64,000 bases of DNA from Amycolatopsis sp. NBC_00345 (GTDB taxonomy: Bacteria; Actinomycetota; Actinomycetes; Mycobacteriales; Pseudonocardiaceae): NCBI RefSeq assembly GCF_036116635.1, contig NZ_CP107995.1:8928001-8992000 (forward strand). Reading direction: 5' to 3'. Under the pieces are notes generated by a model. It made no database searches and was not told the origin of the DNA. It saw only the letters and a list, made by a program, of their open reading frames with translations. Position 1 is the stretch's first letter; every line of letters starts with the position of its first letter. Below are positions 1 to 7,541 of the stretch, one piece after another. A program made the translations under genes and the position numbers.

Positions 1-783
1 GAGCTGATCACCGAGCGCGGCGTCGGCAACGGCATGTCCGTGCTGATCTTCCTGAACATCGCGGCCCGCATCCCGTCCGAGGGCGCCAACATCCTGAGCA
101 ACGGCGGCGGCGTCGCCCTGGTCATGATCTGCATCTTCGGCCTGGTGATCATCGCCAGCGTCATCTTCGTGGAACAGGGCCAGCGCCGGATCCCGGTGCA
201 GTACGCCAAGCGCATGGTCGGCCGCCGGATGTACGGCGGGACCTCGACCTACCTGCCGATCAAGGTGAACCAGGCCGGCGTCATCCCGGTCATCTTCGCC
301 TCGTCGCTGCTCTACCTGCCGCAGCTGCTCAGCCAGCTCATCGGCGACCCGAACAGCAACTCCGGCTGGCAGTCCTTCATCCAGAACTTCGTGGTCAACC
401 AGAGCAGCTGGGTGCACGTCCTGCTCTACTTCGCGCTGATCATCTTCTTCACGTACTTCTACATCACGATCACGTTCAACGTGGACGAGCGTGCGGACGA
501 GATGAAGAAGTTCGGCGGCTTCATCCCTGGCATCCGTCCCGGGCGTCCCACCGCGGAATACCTGAGCTACGTCCTCGGCCGGATCACCCTGCCGGGCTCG
601 CTCTACCTGGGCATCATCGCGATCCTCCCGAACTTCTTCCTGTCCCTCACCGGCAGCGGGAACAATCAGAACTTCCCGTTCGGTGGCACGGCTGTGCTGA
701 TCATGGTGGGTGTCGGCCTCGACACCGTGAAGCAGATCGAAAGCCAGCTGATGCAGCGCAACTACGAAGGGTTCTTGAAGTGA
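1..783 (+). CDS. secY: Preprotein translocase subunit SecY (5' truncated by window edge)
   Basis: Pore-forming subunit of the Sec translocon (SecYEG) in the cytoplasmic membrane. The reading frame is open from base 1, so the gene begins outside the window. The visible 260 residues are roughly the C-terminal 60 percent of a usual SecY of about 440 residues. The motif ITERGVGNGMS after a transmembrane helix, then several long hydrophobic segments and the cytosolic loop around GFIPGIRPGRPT, are typical of the SecY C-terminal half. The stop overlaps the GTG start of adk by four bases (GTGA), the classic secY-adk coupling of actinobacterial spc operons. Confidence 0.98.
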   Translation, partial: ELITERGVGNGMSVLIFLNIAARIPSEGANILSNGGGVALVMICIFGLVIIASVIFVEQGQRRIPVQYAKRMVGRRMYGGTSTYLPIKVNQAGVIPVIFASSLLYLPQLLSQLIGDPNSNSGWQSFIQNFVVNQSSWVHVLLYFALIIFFTYFYITITFNVDERADEMKKFGGFIPGIRPGRPTAEYLSYVLGRITLPGSLYLGIIAILPNFFLSLTGSGNNQNFPFGGTAVLIMVGVGLDTVKQIESQLMQRNYEGFLK

Positions 784-1334
784 CGCGCCTGGTTCTCGTG
801 GGCCCGCCCGGAGCGGGCAAAGGTACACAAGCCCTCGCCCTGTCCGAGCAGCTGCGGATCCCGCACATCTCGACCGGCGACCTGTTCCGCGCGCACGTCG
901 GCCAGGAGACCCCGCTCGGCCAGGAGGCCAAGCGGTACCTGGACTCCGGCGAGCTGGTGCCGGACTCGGTGACGAACGAAATGGTGCGCGAGCGCCTGGC
1001 CGAGCCGGACGCCAAGGTCGGCTTCCTGCTCGACGGCTTCCCCCGCAATACCAAGCAGGCCGACGTGCTCGGCGACATCCTCGGCGAGTCGGACCTCAAG
1101 CTCGACGCCGTGATCCAGCTGCAGGTGTCGGAGGACGTCGTGGTGGGCCGGCTGATGGCCCGCGGCCGCGCGGACGACACCGAGGACGTGATCCGCCGCC
1201 GTCAGCAGATCTACGTGTCGGAGACGGCGCCGCTGCTGGAGTACTACGCCGGCATCCTGATCACTGTCGACGGGGTCGGCGACGTCGGCGAGATCTCGGA
1301 CCGCGTGCTGAAAGCGCTGCGCGACCGCACGTGA
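780..1334 (+). CDS. adk: Adenylate kinase
   Basis: Catalyses ATP + AMP to 2 ADP in the cytosol. The P-loop GPPGAGKGTQ is at residues 8-17, followed by the AMP-binding STGDLFR motif and the DGFPRN motif. At 184 residues it is the short actinobacterial form. The LID region (GRADDTEDVIRRR) has no zinc cysteines and no long insertion. The GTG start overlaps the secY stop, and no other start fits the P-loop position. The next gene, map, follows almost immediately, so secY-adk-map are presumably one transcript. Confidence 0.98.
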   Translation: MTRLVLVGPPGAGKGTQALALSEQLRIPHISTGDLFRAHVGQETPLGQEAKRYLDSGELVPDSVTNEMVRERLAEPDAKVGFLLDGFPRNTKQADVLGDILGESDLKLDAVIQLQVSEDVVVGRLMARGRADDTEDVIRRRQQIYVSETAPLLEYYAGILITVDGVGDVGEISDRVLKALRDRT

Positions 1335-1378
1335 ATCTCGGAGGGTTGCGTGTTCTGCAAGTGCTCCGCCGTGGGCGC

Positions 1379-2155
1379 ATGATCGAGGTCAAGACGCCGG
1401 GCGAGCTGCAGGCGATGCGGGCGGCCGGGCTGGTCGTCGCGAGGACGCTGGCCGCCGTCCGTGCCAAGGCACGGGCCGGGGTCAGCACCGCCGAGCTCGA
1501 CGAGCTGGCCGAGCAGACCATCCGTGACGCGGGTGCCGTGCCGTCCTTCAAGGGCTACCACGGTTTCCCGGCGTCCATCTGCGCGTCGGTGAACGAGCAG
1601 ATCGTGCACGGCATCCCGTCGAAGACACAGGTGCTCGCCGAGGGCGACCTGATCTCCGTGGACTGCGGCGCGATCCTCGAAGGCTGGCACGGCGACTCCG
1701 CCGTGACGCTGGCCATCGGCGACGTCGACGAGAAGGACCTCGCGCTGTCCGCGTCCACCGAGAAGGCCATGTGGGCCGGCATCGAGGCCGTCCGGGCGGG
1801 CGCCCGGCTCACCGACATCTCGTTCGCGGTGCAGACCGCGGCCGAGAAGGCGGGCCGCGACCACGGCCTCGAGTACGGGCAGATCGTCGAGTACGGCGGC
1901 CACGGCATCGGCCGCCAGATGCACATGGACCCGTTCCTGCCGAACGTCGGCAAGCCCGGCAAGGGCCCGCGGCTCAAGGTCGGCATGGCGCTCGCGATCG
2001 AGCCCATGCTCACCGGCGGCAGCGGCGAGACGGTGGAGCTCGAGGACGGCTGGACCGTGGTCACCGCGGACGGCTCCCGTGCCGCGCACTGGGAGCACAC
2101 CGTGGCCATCACCGACGACGGCCCCTGGGTGCTCACCCTCCCCGAAGAGGACTGA
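1379..2155 (+). CDS. map: Type I methionyl aminopeptidase
   Basis: Removes the initiator methionine from nascent proteins. The pita-bread fold residues are visible: the two Asp metal ligands in SVDCGAILEGWHGD, the His in GGHGIGRQMHMDP, and the Glu ligands in AIEPMLT and WEHTVA. I chose ATG 1379 (MIEVKTPGEL, 258 aa) because family members begin close to this point. An in-frame GTG at 1331 overlaps the adk stop as GTGA and would add 16 residues. Neither start has a convincing ribosome binding site, so the N-terminus is uncertain although the gene is not. A GCCGGT-GAGA-ACCGGC hairpin lies 30 bases after the stop. Confidence 0.96.
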   Translation: MIEVKTPGELQAMRAAGLVVARTLAAVRAKARAGVSTAELDELAEQTIRDAGAVPSFKGYHGFPASICASVNEQIVHGIPSKTQVLAEGDLISVDCGAILEGWHGDSAVTLAIGDVDEKDLALSASTEKAMWAGIEAVRAGARLTDISFAVQTAAEKAGRDHGLEYGQIVEYGGHGIGRQMHMDPFLPNVGKPGKGPRLKVGMALAIEPMLTGGSGETVELEDGWTVVTADGSRAAHWEHTVAITDDGPWVLTLPEED

Positions 2156-2538
2156 CCCGGCCGCCGGTCCTCGTGGGCCGCCCGCGCCGGTGAGAACCGG
2201 CCCCCGCCGCTCACGAGCGCCGGGCGGGCTTGCTCCGAACGGGCGATTTCGTTCACCTGACCAGATGTTTCCCCAGGTCGAGCCGTTTTCCGGCATACTG
2301 GAGCCGAGGCGCACCGGCGTCGACTTGTAGCACAGTTACCCCCCGTTTGGGGCCGCGACACGTGTTGCGTACACTGTCAAGTCGGCGTACTCATCGCGCC
2401 GGTTCCAGCGCGCTCGTGAATCTTGCGGTCAATGGAGTCGGGGTGCAGTGTGCCGGAGCACCACCCAGGTAAGCAAGGACTCGAGCTCAACCGATCACGC
2501 TGTGTGCATCAAGCGTGCATTCAGGGATTGCGGAGGAC
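2156..2538. other. Intergenic region map-infA
   Basis: 383 bases with no supported gene. It contains a compact hairpin (2186-2201, GNRA-type GAGA loop, no T tract) just after map. The rest looks like the promoter and leader region of the infA-rpmJ-rpsM ribosomal operon. Short ORFs here have no homologous look and no good ribosome binding site. Confidence 0.6.
2347..2375 (+). promoter_or_regulatory. Candidate sigma-70-type promoter for infA operon
   Basis: TTGGGG at 2347-2352, a 17-base spacer and TACACT at 2370-2375 resemble actinobacterial housekeeping -35/-10 elements. Transcription would start about 155 bases before infA, giving a leader. This is pattern matching only. No other pair in the intergenic region fits as well. 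Confidence 0.4.
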
Positions 2539-2760
2539 ATGGCTAAGAAAGACGGGGCCATCGAGGTCGAAGGCCGCGTAGTCGAGCCGCTCCCCAACGC
2601 GATGTTCCGCGTCGAGTTGGAGAACGGCCACAAGGTTCTTGCCCACATCAGCGGCAAGATGCGGCAGCACTACATCCGCATCCTGCCCGAGGACAGGGTT
2701 GTCGTGGAGCTCTCGCCCTACGACTTGTCTCGTGGTCGCATCGTCTACCGCTACAAGTGA
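2539..2760 (+). CDS. infA: Translation initiation factor IF-1
   Basis: Binds the 30S A site during initiation. The 73-residue OB-fold protein starts MAKKDGAIEVEGRV and contains the conserved GHKVLAHISGKMR and RIVYRYK stretches. ATG 2539 has GGAGG at 2532-2536. An upstream in-frame ATG at 2515 would add eight residues not seen in IF-1, so it was not used. It heads the ribosomal cluster rpmJ, rpsM, rpsK, rpsD, rpoA, rplQ. Confidence 0.98.
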   Translation: MAKKDGAIEVEGRVVEPLPNAMFRVELENGHKVLAHISGKMRQHYIRILPEDRVVVELSPYDLSRGRIVYRYK

Positions 2761-2797
2761 TCACGAAGAGCTGAGAAGAAGCAGGAGAGCAGGAGAC

Positions 2798-2911
2798 GTG
2801 AAGGTCCAGCCGAGCGTCAAGAAGATCTGCGACAAGTGCAAGGTGATCCGCCGTCACGGCCGGATCATGGTGATCTGCGAGAACCTGCGTCACAAGCAGC
2901 GTCAGGGCTGA
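2798..2911 (+). CDS. rpmJ: 50S ribosomal protein L36
   Basis: 37-residue zinc-ribbon protein of the large subunit. MKVQPSVKKICDKCKVIRR is followed by Cys and His, giving the usual C-x2-C...C-x4-H zinc site, so this is the zinc-containing paralogue. The GTG start at 2798 is preceded by AGGAGA. It is 37 bases after infA, the normal actinobacterial order. Confidence 0.97.
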   Translation: MKVQPSVKKICDKCKVIRRHGRIMVICENLRHKQRQG

Positions 2912-3117
2912 CCACAGCACTCACGACCAGAGTGGCTTGACGGCTACACACCCTCCCCGCACCTGCCGGGCCGCGCGAGCGGTCCGGTTCACCCCCGGAC
3001 TTCAGGCCGGGGCCGGGACACCCGAGGCGCAAGCTCCGGGCACGACAGGCGAGTCGGTTCCGGAACCGGACGGGGAGAAGACCTGAAGACGAAACCGAAG
3101 AAGGAGCATCAGCGCCA

Positions 3118-3498
3118 ATGGCACGACTCGCTGGCGTCGACCTCCCCCGCGAAAAGCGGTTGGAGATCGCGCTGACCTACATCTACGGCATCGGCCGTAC
3201 GCGCTCCAAGCAGATGATCGCCTCCGCCGAGCTCAACGCGGACACCCGCGTCAAGGACCTCAGCGACGACGACCTCATCAAGCTGCGCGAGTACATCGAT
3301 GAGAACTTCAAGGTCGAGGGTGACCTTCGCCGTGAGGTGAACGCCGACATCCGTCGCAAGATCGAGATCGGCACCTACCAGGGCCTGCGCTGGCGTCGCG
3401 GTCTGCCCGTCCGCGGTCAGCGGACCAAGACCAACGCCCGCACCCGCAAGGGTCCGAAGAAGACGGTCGCCGGCAAGAAGAAGGCTGGCAAGAAGTGA
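3118..3498 (+). CDS. rpsM: 30S ribosomal protein S13
   Basis: Head protein of the small subunit, contacting tRNA and 23S rRNA. The 126-residue sequence MARLAGVDLPREKRLEIALT, the helix-two-turn-helix core, LRWRRGLPVRGQRTKTNART and the Lys-rich tail are diagnostic. ATG 3118 is preceded by AAGGAG. A 206-base gap separates it from rpmJ. Its stop overlaps the GTG of a small ORF (3495), which is unusual because rpsM and rpsK normally follow each other closely. Confidence 0.98.
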   Translation: MARLAGVDLPREKRLEIALTYIYGIGRTRSKQMIASAELNADTRVKDLSDDDLIKLREYIDENFKVEGDLRREVNADIRRKIEIGTYQGLRWRRGLPVRGQRTKTNARTRKGPKKTVAGKKKAGKK

Positions 3499-3680
3499 GC
3501 GTCCAGGGCAAGAAGGTCGTGCAGATGCGTGGCGGCAACCGCCACAGCTCGGCTTGTGTCTCGCCCAAGGCGCTCTATGCCCGCCCGATGGCGCTGCGCA
3601 ACCTGTACACCGACGCCGGTTCCATCATCCGGCGCGGACAGCACGAGGCAGCCGCCGCTCACCTTCAGAACGCGCGCTAA
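3495..3680 (+). CDS. Candidate small basic protein between rpsM and rpsK
   Basis: Unrecognised 61-residue ORF. GTG overlaps the rpsM stop as GTGA, the same coupling used by several real gene pairs in this window. It ends 18 bases before rpsK. The product is basic and hydrophilic (MSVQGKKVVQMRGG at the start, HEAAAAHLQNAR at the end), with one Cys and no membrane segment. 52 of 61 codons end in G or C, comparable with the flanking ribosomal genes. Only the position and codon statistics support it; it could be a spurious open frame in a GC-rich leader of rpsK. Confidence 0.5.
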   Translation: MSVQGKKVVQMRGGNRHSSACVSPKALYARPMALRNLYTDAGSIIRRGQHEAAAAHLQNAR

Positions 3681-3698
3681 CAGGAGAACCCTCAAAAC

Positions 3699-4106
3699 AT
3701 GCCACCGAAGTCCCGCACTGCGGCAGGGACCAAGAAGGTCCGCCGTAAGGAAAAGAAGAACATCGCGCACGGTCACGCGCACATCAAGAGCACCTTCAAC
3801 AACACCATCGTCTCGATCACGGACCCGACCGGTGCCGTGATCGCGTGGGCGTCGAGTGGTCACGTGGGCTTCAAGGGCTCGCGTAAGTCCACCCCGTTCG
3901 CCGCGCAGATGGCCGCCGAGAGCGCCGCCCGCAAGGCGGCCGAGCACGGCATGAAGAAGGTCGACGTGTTCGTGAAGGGTCCCGGCTCCGGCCGCGAGAC
4001 CGCGATCCGTTCGCTTCAGGCCGCCGGCCTCGAGGTCGGCACCATCCAGGACGTGACCCCGCAGCCTCACAACGGCTGCCGCCCGCCCAAGCGGCGCCGG
4101 GTCTGA
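3699..4106 (+). CDS. rpsK: 30S ribosomal protein S11
   Basis: Platform protein of the small subunit. The 135 residues include HIKSTFNNTIVSITD, KGSRKSTPFAAQMAAE and the C-terminal DVTPQPHNGCRPPKRRRV that defines S11. The ATG at 3699 has AGGAGA eleven bases upstream. It lies between the candidate small ORF and rpsD. Confidence 0.98.
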   Translation: MPPKSRTAAGTKKVRRKEKKNIAHGHAHIKSTFNNTIVSITDPTGAVIAWASSGHVGFKGSRKSTPFAAQMAAESAARKAAEHGMKKVDVFVKGPGSGRETAIRSLQAAGLEVGTIQDVTPQPHNGCRPPKRRRV

Positions 4107-4129
4107 GGAACGGGGAGGAGTAAGAAGAA

Positions 4130-4735
4130 ATGGCTCGTTACACCGGCCCCGCGACGCGTATTTCGCGTCGCCTGAAGGTTGACCTCATCGGCGGCGACCA
4201 GGCTTTCGAGCGTCGCCCCTATCCGCCCGGCCAGCACGGCCGCGGCCGGATCAAGGAGTCCGAGTACCTCCTGCAGTCGCAGGAGAAGCAGAAGGCTCGT
4301 TACACCTACGGCGTTCTCGAGCGCCAGTTCGTCCGGTACTACAAGGAGGCCGTGCGGCGTCCGGGTAAGACCGGCGAGGTGCTGCTGCAGATCCTCGAGT
4401 CCCGGCTGGACAACGTGATCTACCGCGCCGGCATCGCCCGCACCCGCCGTCAGGCGCGTCAGCTGGTGAGCCACGGCCACTTCCTGGTCAACGGCGTCAA
4501 GGTCAACGTCCCGTCCTACCAGGTCTCCAAGTGGGACATCATCGACGTGCGGCCCAAGTCGTTCGCGATGCTGCCCTTCGTGGTGGCCAAGGAGTCCTTC
4601 GGCGAGCGTCCGGTCCCGGCGTGGCTGCAGGTCGTCGCGTCGAACCTCCGCGTGCTGGTCCACCAGCTGCCGGAGCGCGCGCAGATCGACGTTCCGGTTC
4701 AGGAACAGCTGATCGTCGAGCTTTACTCCAAGTAG
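4130..4735 (+). CDS. rpsD: 30S ribosomal protein S4
   Basis: Primary 16S rRNA-binding protein that nucleates 30S assembly and, in enterobacteria, represses the alpha operon. At 201 residues it has the N-terminal S4 domain and the C-terminal S4 RNA-binding motif (LDNVIYRAGIARTRRQARQL). There are no zinc-site cysteines, so it is the zinc-free type. The start has GGGGAGG about 13 bases upstream. A cluster of hairpins follows before rpoA. Confidence 0.98.
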   Translation: MARYTGPATRISRRLKVDLIGGDQAFERRPYPPGQHGRGRIKESEYLLQSQEKQKARYTYGVLERQFVRYYKEAVRRPGKTGEVLLQILESRLDNVIYRAGIARTRRQARQLVSHGHFLVNGVKVNVPSYQVSKWDIIDVRPKSFAMLPFVVAKESFGERPVPAWLQVVASNLRVLVHQLPERAQIDVPVQEQLIVELYSK

Positions 4736-4749
4736 TTTTTGGGGGTCCA

Positions 4750-4848
4750 GGGGGCTTGCCCCCGGCTCGGGTCTGGGGCTCGGCCCCAGACGAACAGAGT
4801 CCGGCCCCGGTCGGACACGGGCGGCGGCGCCCAGAGTGCGCCGCCGCC
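4750..4848 (+). promoter_or_regulatory. Cluster of four hairpins between rpsD and rpoA
   Basis: Within 100 bases the strand can form four stem-loops: GGGGG/CCCCC (4750-4763), GTCTGGGGC/GCCCCAGAC with a three-base loop (4771-4791), GTCCG/CGGAC (4799-4816) and an 11-bp stem GGCGGCGGCGC/GCGCCGCCGCC (4820-4848). None is followed by a T tract. They may attenuate or process the transcript so that rpoA is expressed differently from the ribosomal genes, or be a dispersed GC-rich repeat. Function is inferred only from position. Confidence 0.5.
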
Positions 4849-4904
4849 AACGCCATCCCTTCGACGTCATATGGCGGGCGTCGTCTGGAAAGGAAACAAG
4901 AACA

Positions 4905-5978
4905 ATGCTGATTTCCCAGCGGCCGGCTCTCGGCGAAGAGACGGTCAACGAGACCCGCTCCCGGTTCACCATCGAACCGCTGGAGCCCGGCTTCGGCTAC
5001 ACGCTCGGCAACTCGCTGCGGCGCACGCTGCTGTCGTCCATCCCGGGCGCGGCCGTGACGAGCATCCGCATCGACGGCGTGCTGCACGAATTCACCACGG
5101 TCCCGGGGGTGAAGGAAGACGTCACCGACATCATCCTGAACCTCAAGGAGCTGGTGGTGTCCTCGGAAGAGGACGAGCCGGTCACCATGTACCTGCGCAA
5201 GCAGGGCCCCGGTGAGGTCACGGCTGCCGACATCGTGCCGCCCGCGGGCGTCACCGTGCACAACCCGGACCTGCACATCGCGTCGCTGAACGGCAAGGGC
5301 AAGCTCGAGATCGAGCTCGTCGTCGAGCGCGGCCGCGGTTACGTTCCGGCCCTGCAGAACAAGCAGGCGGGCGCGGAGATCGGCCGGATCCCGGTCGACT
5401 CGATCTACTCGCCGGTGCTGAAGGTGACCTACAAGGTCGAGGCCACCCGTGTCGAGCAGCGCACCGACTTCGACAAGCTGATCCTGGACGTCGAGACCAA
5501 GCCGTCGATCACGCCGCGCGACGCGGTCGCGTCGTCCGGCAAGACGCTGGTGGAGCTGTTCGGCCTCGCCCGCGAGCTGAACGTCGACGCGGAGGGCATC
5601 GAGATCGGCCCGTCGCCGCAGGAGGCGGACACCATCGCCGCCTACGCGATGCCGATCGAGGACCTGGACCTCACCGTCCGGTCGTACAACTGCCTCAAGC
5701 GCGAGGGCATCCACACGGTGGGCGAGCTGGTCTCGCGCAGCGAGGCGGACCTGCTCGACATCCGCAACTTCGGCGCCAAGTCGATCGACGAGGTCAAGCT
5801 GAAGCTGGTCGGTCTCGGCCTGGCGCTCAAGGACAGCCCGCCCGGGTTCGACCCGACCGCGGCGGCCACCAGCTACGACGGTGAGGGCTGGTCGGAGAGC
5901 GTCACCGGCATCGGCGGCGGGATTTCGGACGAGGGCCACGACGATGGCCAGGACTACGCAGAGACCGAGCAGCTCTGA
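4905..5978 (+). CDS. rpoA: DNA-directed RNA polymerase subunit alpha
   Basis: Dimerises to nucleate RNA polymerase assembly. The 357 residues start MLISQRPALGEE. The alpha-NTD covers about residues 1-235 (GFGYTLGNSLRRTLLSSIPG) and the alpha-CTD about 255-325. The CTD motif LTVRSYNCLKREGIHTVGEL carries the DNA- and activator-contacting Arg, and an acidic tail follows. ATG 4905 has AAAGGAAA upstream. The open frame back to 4836 has no ribosome binding site and would add an unrelated extension. Confidence 0.98.
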   Translation: MLISQRPALGEETVNETRSRFTIEPLEPGFGYTLGNSLRRTLLSSIPGAAVTSIRIDGVLHEFTTVPGVKEDVTDIILNLKELVVSSEEDEPVTMYLRKQGPGEVTAADIVPPAGVTVHNPDLHIASLNGKGKLEIELVVERGRGYVPALQNKQAGAEIGRIPVDSIYSPVLKVTYKVEATRVEQRTDFDKLILDVETKPSITPRDAVASSGKTLVELFGLARELNVDAEGIEIGPSPQEADTIAAYAMPIEDLDLTVRSYNCLKREGIHTVGELVSRSEADLLDIRNFGAKSIDEVKLKLVGLGLALKDSPPGFDPTAAATSYDGEGWSESVTGIGGGISDEGHDDGQDYAETEQL

Positions 5979-6019
5979 GGCTTCGCGCCTGGACGCTGTG
6001 AGCTGAACTAGGAGAAACG

Positions 6020-6565
6020 ATGCCCACCCCTACCAAGGGAGCCCGGCTCGGCGGGTCCGCCGCGCACGAGCGGCTGATCCTGGCCAATCTGGCCACGCAG
6101 CTGTTCGAGCACGGCAAGATCACGACGACCGAGGCGAAGGCCCGCCGGGTGCGCCCGCTGGCCGAGAAGCTGATCACCAAGGCGAAGCGGGGCGACCTGC
6201 ACAACCGTCGTCAGGTGCAGCGCGTCGTCCGTGACAAGGACGTCGTTCACAAGCTGTTCGCCGAGATCGGCCCGCACTTTTCGGAGCGCGCCGGCGGTTA
6301 CACCCGCATCACCAAGACGGTGCCGCGCAAGGGCGACAACGCCCCGATGGCGGTCATCGAACTGGTCGCGGAGAAGACCGTGACGTCGGAGGCCGAGCGG
6401 GCTCGCAAGACGAAGTTCGCGAAGGACGAGAACGTCGCCGCTGTCGAGGCCGCCCCGGCCGCCGAGGAGACCACTGAGGTCGCCGAAGCTGCCGAGGAGA
6501 CCACCGAGGCCCCGGCTTCGGACGAGGCTGCCGCTTCGGACGACGCGGACGCCAAGAAGGACTGA
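6020..6565 (+). CDS. rplQ: 50S ribosomal protein L17
   Basis: Large-subunit protein near the tunnel exit. The core covers residues 1-125 (MPTPTKGARLGGSAAHERLILANLA at the start, with FSERAGGYTRI and NAPMAVIELV). A roughly 55-residue Ala/Glu/Asp-rich tail makes it 181 residues, longer than the 120-130 of most bacteria, as in many actinomycetes. The start has AGGAGA upstream. It is the last ribosomal gene of the operon; a strong hairpin follows. Confidence 0.97.
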   Translation: MPTPTKGARLGGSAAHERLILANLATQLFEHGKITTTEAKARRVRPLAEKLITKAKRGDLHNRRQVQRVVRDKDVVHKLFAEIGPHFSERAGGYTRITKTVPRKGDNAPMAVIELVAEKTVTSEAERARKTKFAKDENVAAVEAAPAAEETTEVAEAAEETTEAPASDEAAASDDADAKKD

Positions 6566-6593
6566 CGTCCTGACGGCACAGTCGACACCGGAC

Positions 6594-6626
6594 GAGCCCG
6601 CCACTCCCCACGGGGAGGGCGGGCTC
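6594..6626 (+). terminator. Hairpin between rplQ and truA
   Basis: GAGCCCGCC (6594-6602) pairs with GGCGGGCTC (6618-6626). An inner CTCCCC/GGGGAG stem continues after a one-base bulge. There is no T tract, so it would be a weak or GC-only terminator or processing site after rplQ. It would lie inside truA if that gene used the upstream CTG codon at 6570. Confidence 0.5.
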
Positions 6627-6644
6627 GTTCGTCTGCGCCTGGAC

Positions 6645-7478
6645 GTGAGCTACGACGGCACGGACTTCTCGGGCTGGGCCCGGCAACCGGGCCGTCGCAC
6701 CGTCCAGGGCGTGCTGGAGGAGGCGCTGCAGCGGCAGCCACCCGGCGCCGCGGTGCCGAAGTCGGTCGTCGTGGCGGGCCGTACGGACGCCGGGGTGCAC
6801 GCGACCGGACAGGTCGTGCACGTCGACGTCGTGCCGCTGCCGCCGGACACCACCGGCCGGATTCCCGTGGACGCGCACGGCATCCCGGACCTGGCCCGGA
6901 TGACGGGCCGCTGGAACCGGCTCCTGCCCGGTGACGCCAGGGTGCTGCGCGCGCAGGTGGCCGCGCCGGGCTTCGACGCCCGTTTCTCCGCCATCCGACG
7001 GCACTACCGCTACCGGGTCTCCGACGCTCCCTGGGGTGTGGACCCGTTGCGCCGCAACGACACTCTCGCGTGGGGCCGTCCACTGTCGACGGACGCGATG
7101 AACGAGGCCGCGCAAGCCCTGCTGGGACTGCAGGACTTCGCCGCGTACTGCAAGCAGCGTGAGGGCGGCACGACGATCCGCGAGCTGCAGCGGCTCGTCT
7201 GGCGGCGCGTGGACGAGCACCTCGTCGAGGTCGAGGTCTCGGCCGACGCCTTCTGCCACTCGATGGTCCGCAGCCTCGTCGGCGCCCTCCTGCTGGTCGG
7301 TGACGGCCGCCGCGGCGGCGACTGGCCCGCCGAGGTCCTCGCGAGCGGCGTCCGGGACAGCGCCGTCGCCCCGGCCCACGGCCTCACCCTGACGGCCGTG
7401 GACTACCCGCCGGACGCGGAGCTGGCCGCGCGGGCGGAGCAGACCAGGAACGTGCGTACCTCACCAAAAGACTCGTGA
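6645..7478 (+). CDS. truA: tRNA pseudouridine(38-40) synthase TruA
   Basis: Isomerises uridines 38-40 in the anticodon arm of tRNAs. The catalytic Asp is in AGRTDAGVHATGQV (Asp48 with this start). Supporting motifs are SYDGTDFSGWARQPGRRTVQG at the N-terminus (given in parts) and HSMVRSLVGALLLVGDG. From GTG 6645 the protein is 277 aa, but the family's first beta strand (here RLRLDV) lies just upstream in an open frame reaching CTG 6570, so the true N-terminus may be up to 25 residues longer. The stop codon lies inside the long palindrome at 7467-7522. Confidence 0.93.
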   Translation: MSYDGTDFSGWARQPGRRTVQGVLEEALQRQPPGAAVPKSVVVAGRTDAGVHATGQVVHVDVVPLPPDTTGRIPVDAHGIPDLARMTGRWNRLLPGDARVLRAQVAAPGFDARFSAIRRHYRYRVSDAPWGVDPLRRNDTLAWGRPLSTDAMNEAAQALLGLQDFAAYCKQREGGTTIRELQRLVWRRVDEHLVEVEVSADAFCHSMVRSLVGALLLVGDGRRGGDWPAEVLASGVRDSAVAPAHGLTLTAVDYPPDAELAARAEQTRNVRTSPKDS

Positions 7479-7522
7479 GTGTTTATGACGGTTAGAACCG
7501 TCATAAACACTCACGAGTCTTT
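7467..7522. terminator. Long perfect palindrome, copy 1 (bidirectional terminator-like)
   Basis: Two 27-base arms separated by two bases. The arms start AAAGACTCGTGAGTG and the centre reads GACGGTTAGAACCGTC. It lies between convergent truA and the 7542 gene, with AAA/TTT at its outer ends, so it could terminate in both directions. Related copies are at 47603-47648 and 58159-58204, also between convergent genes. Confidence 0.75.
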
Positions 7523-7541
7523 GGACGGGCGGAGGGCCGGC

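Noticed and set aside
701..1180. Antisense ORF over secY end and adk
   Set aside because: Shadow of adk, with Ser/Arg-rich composition and no start signal.
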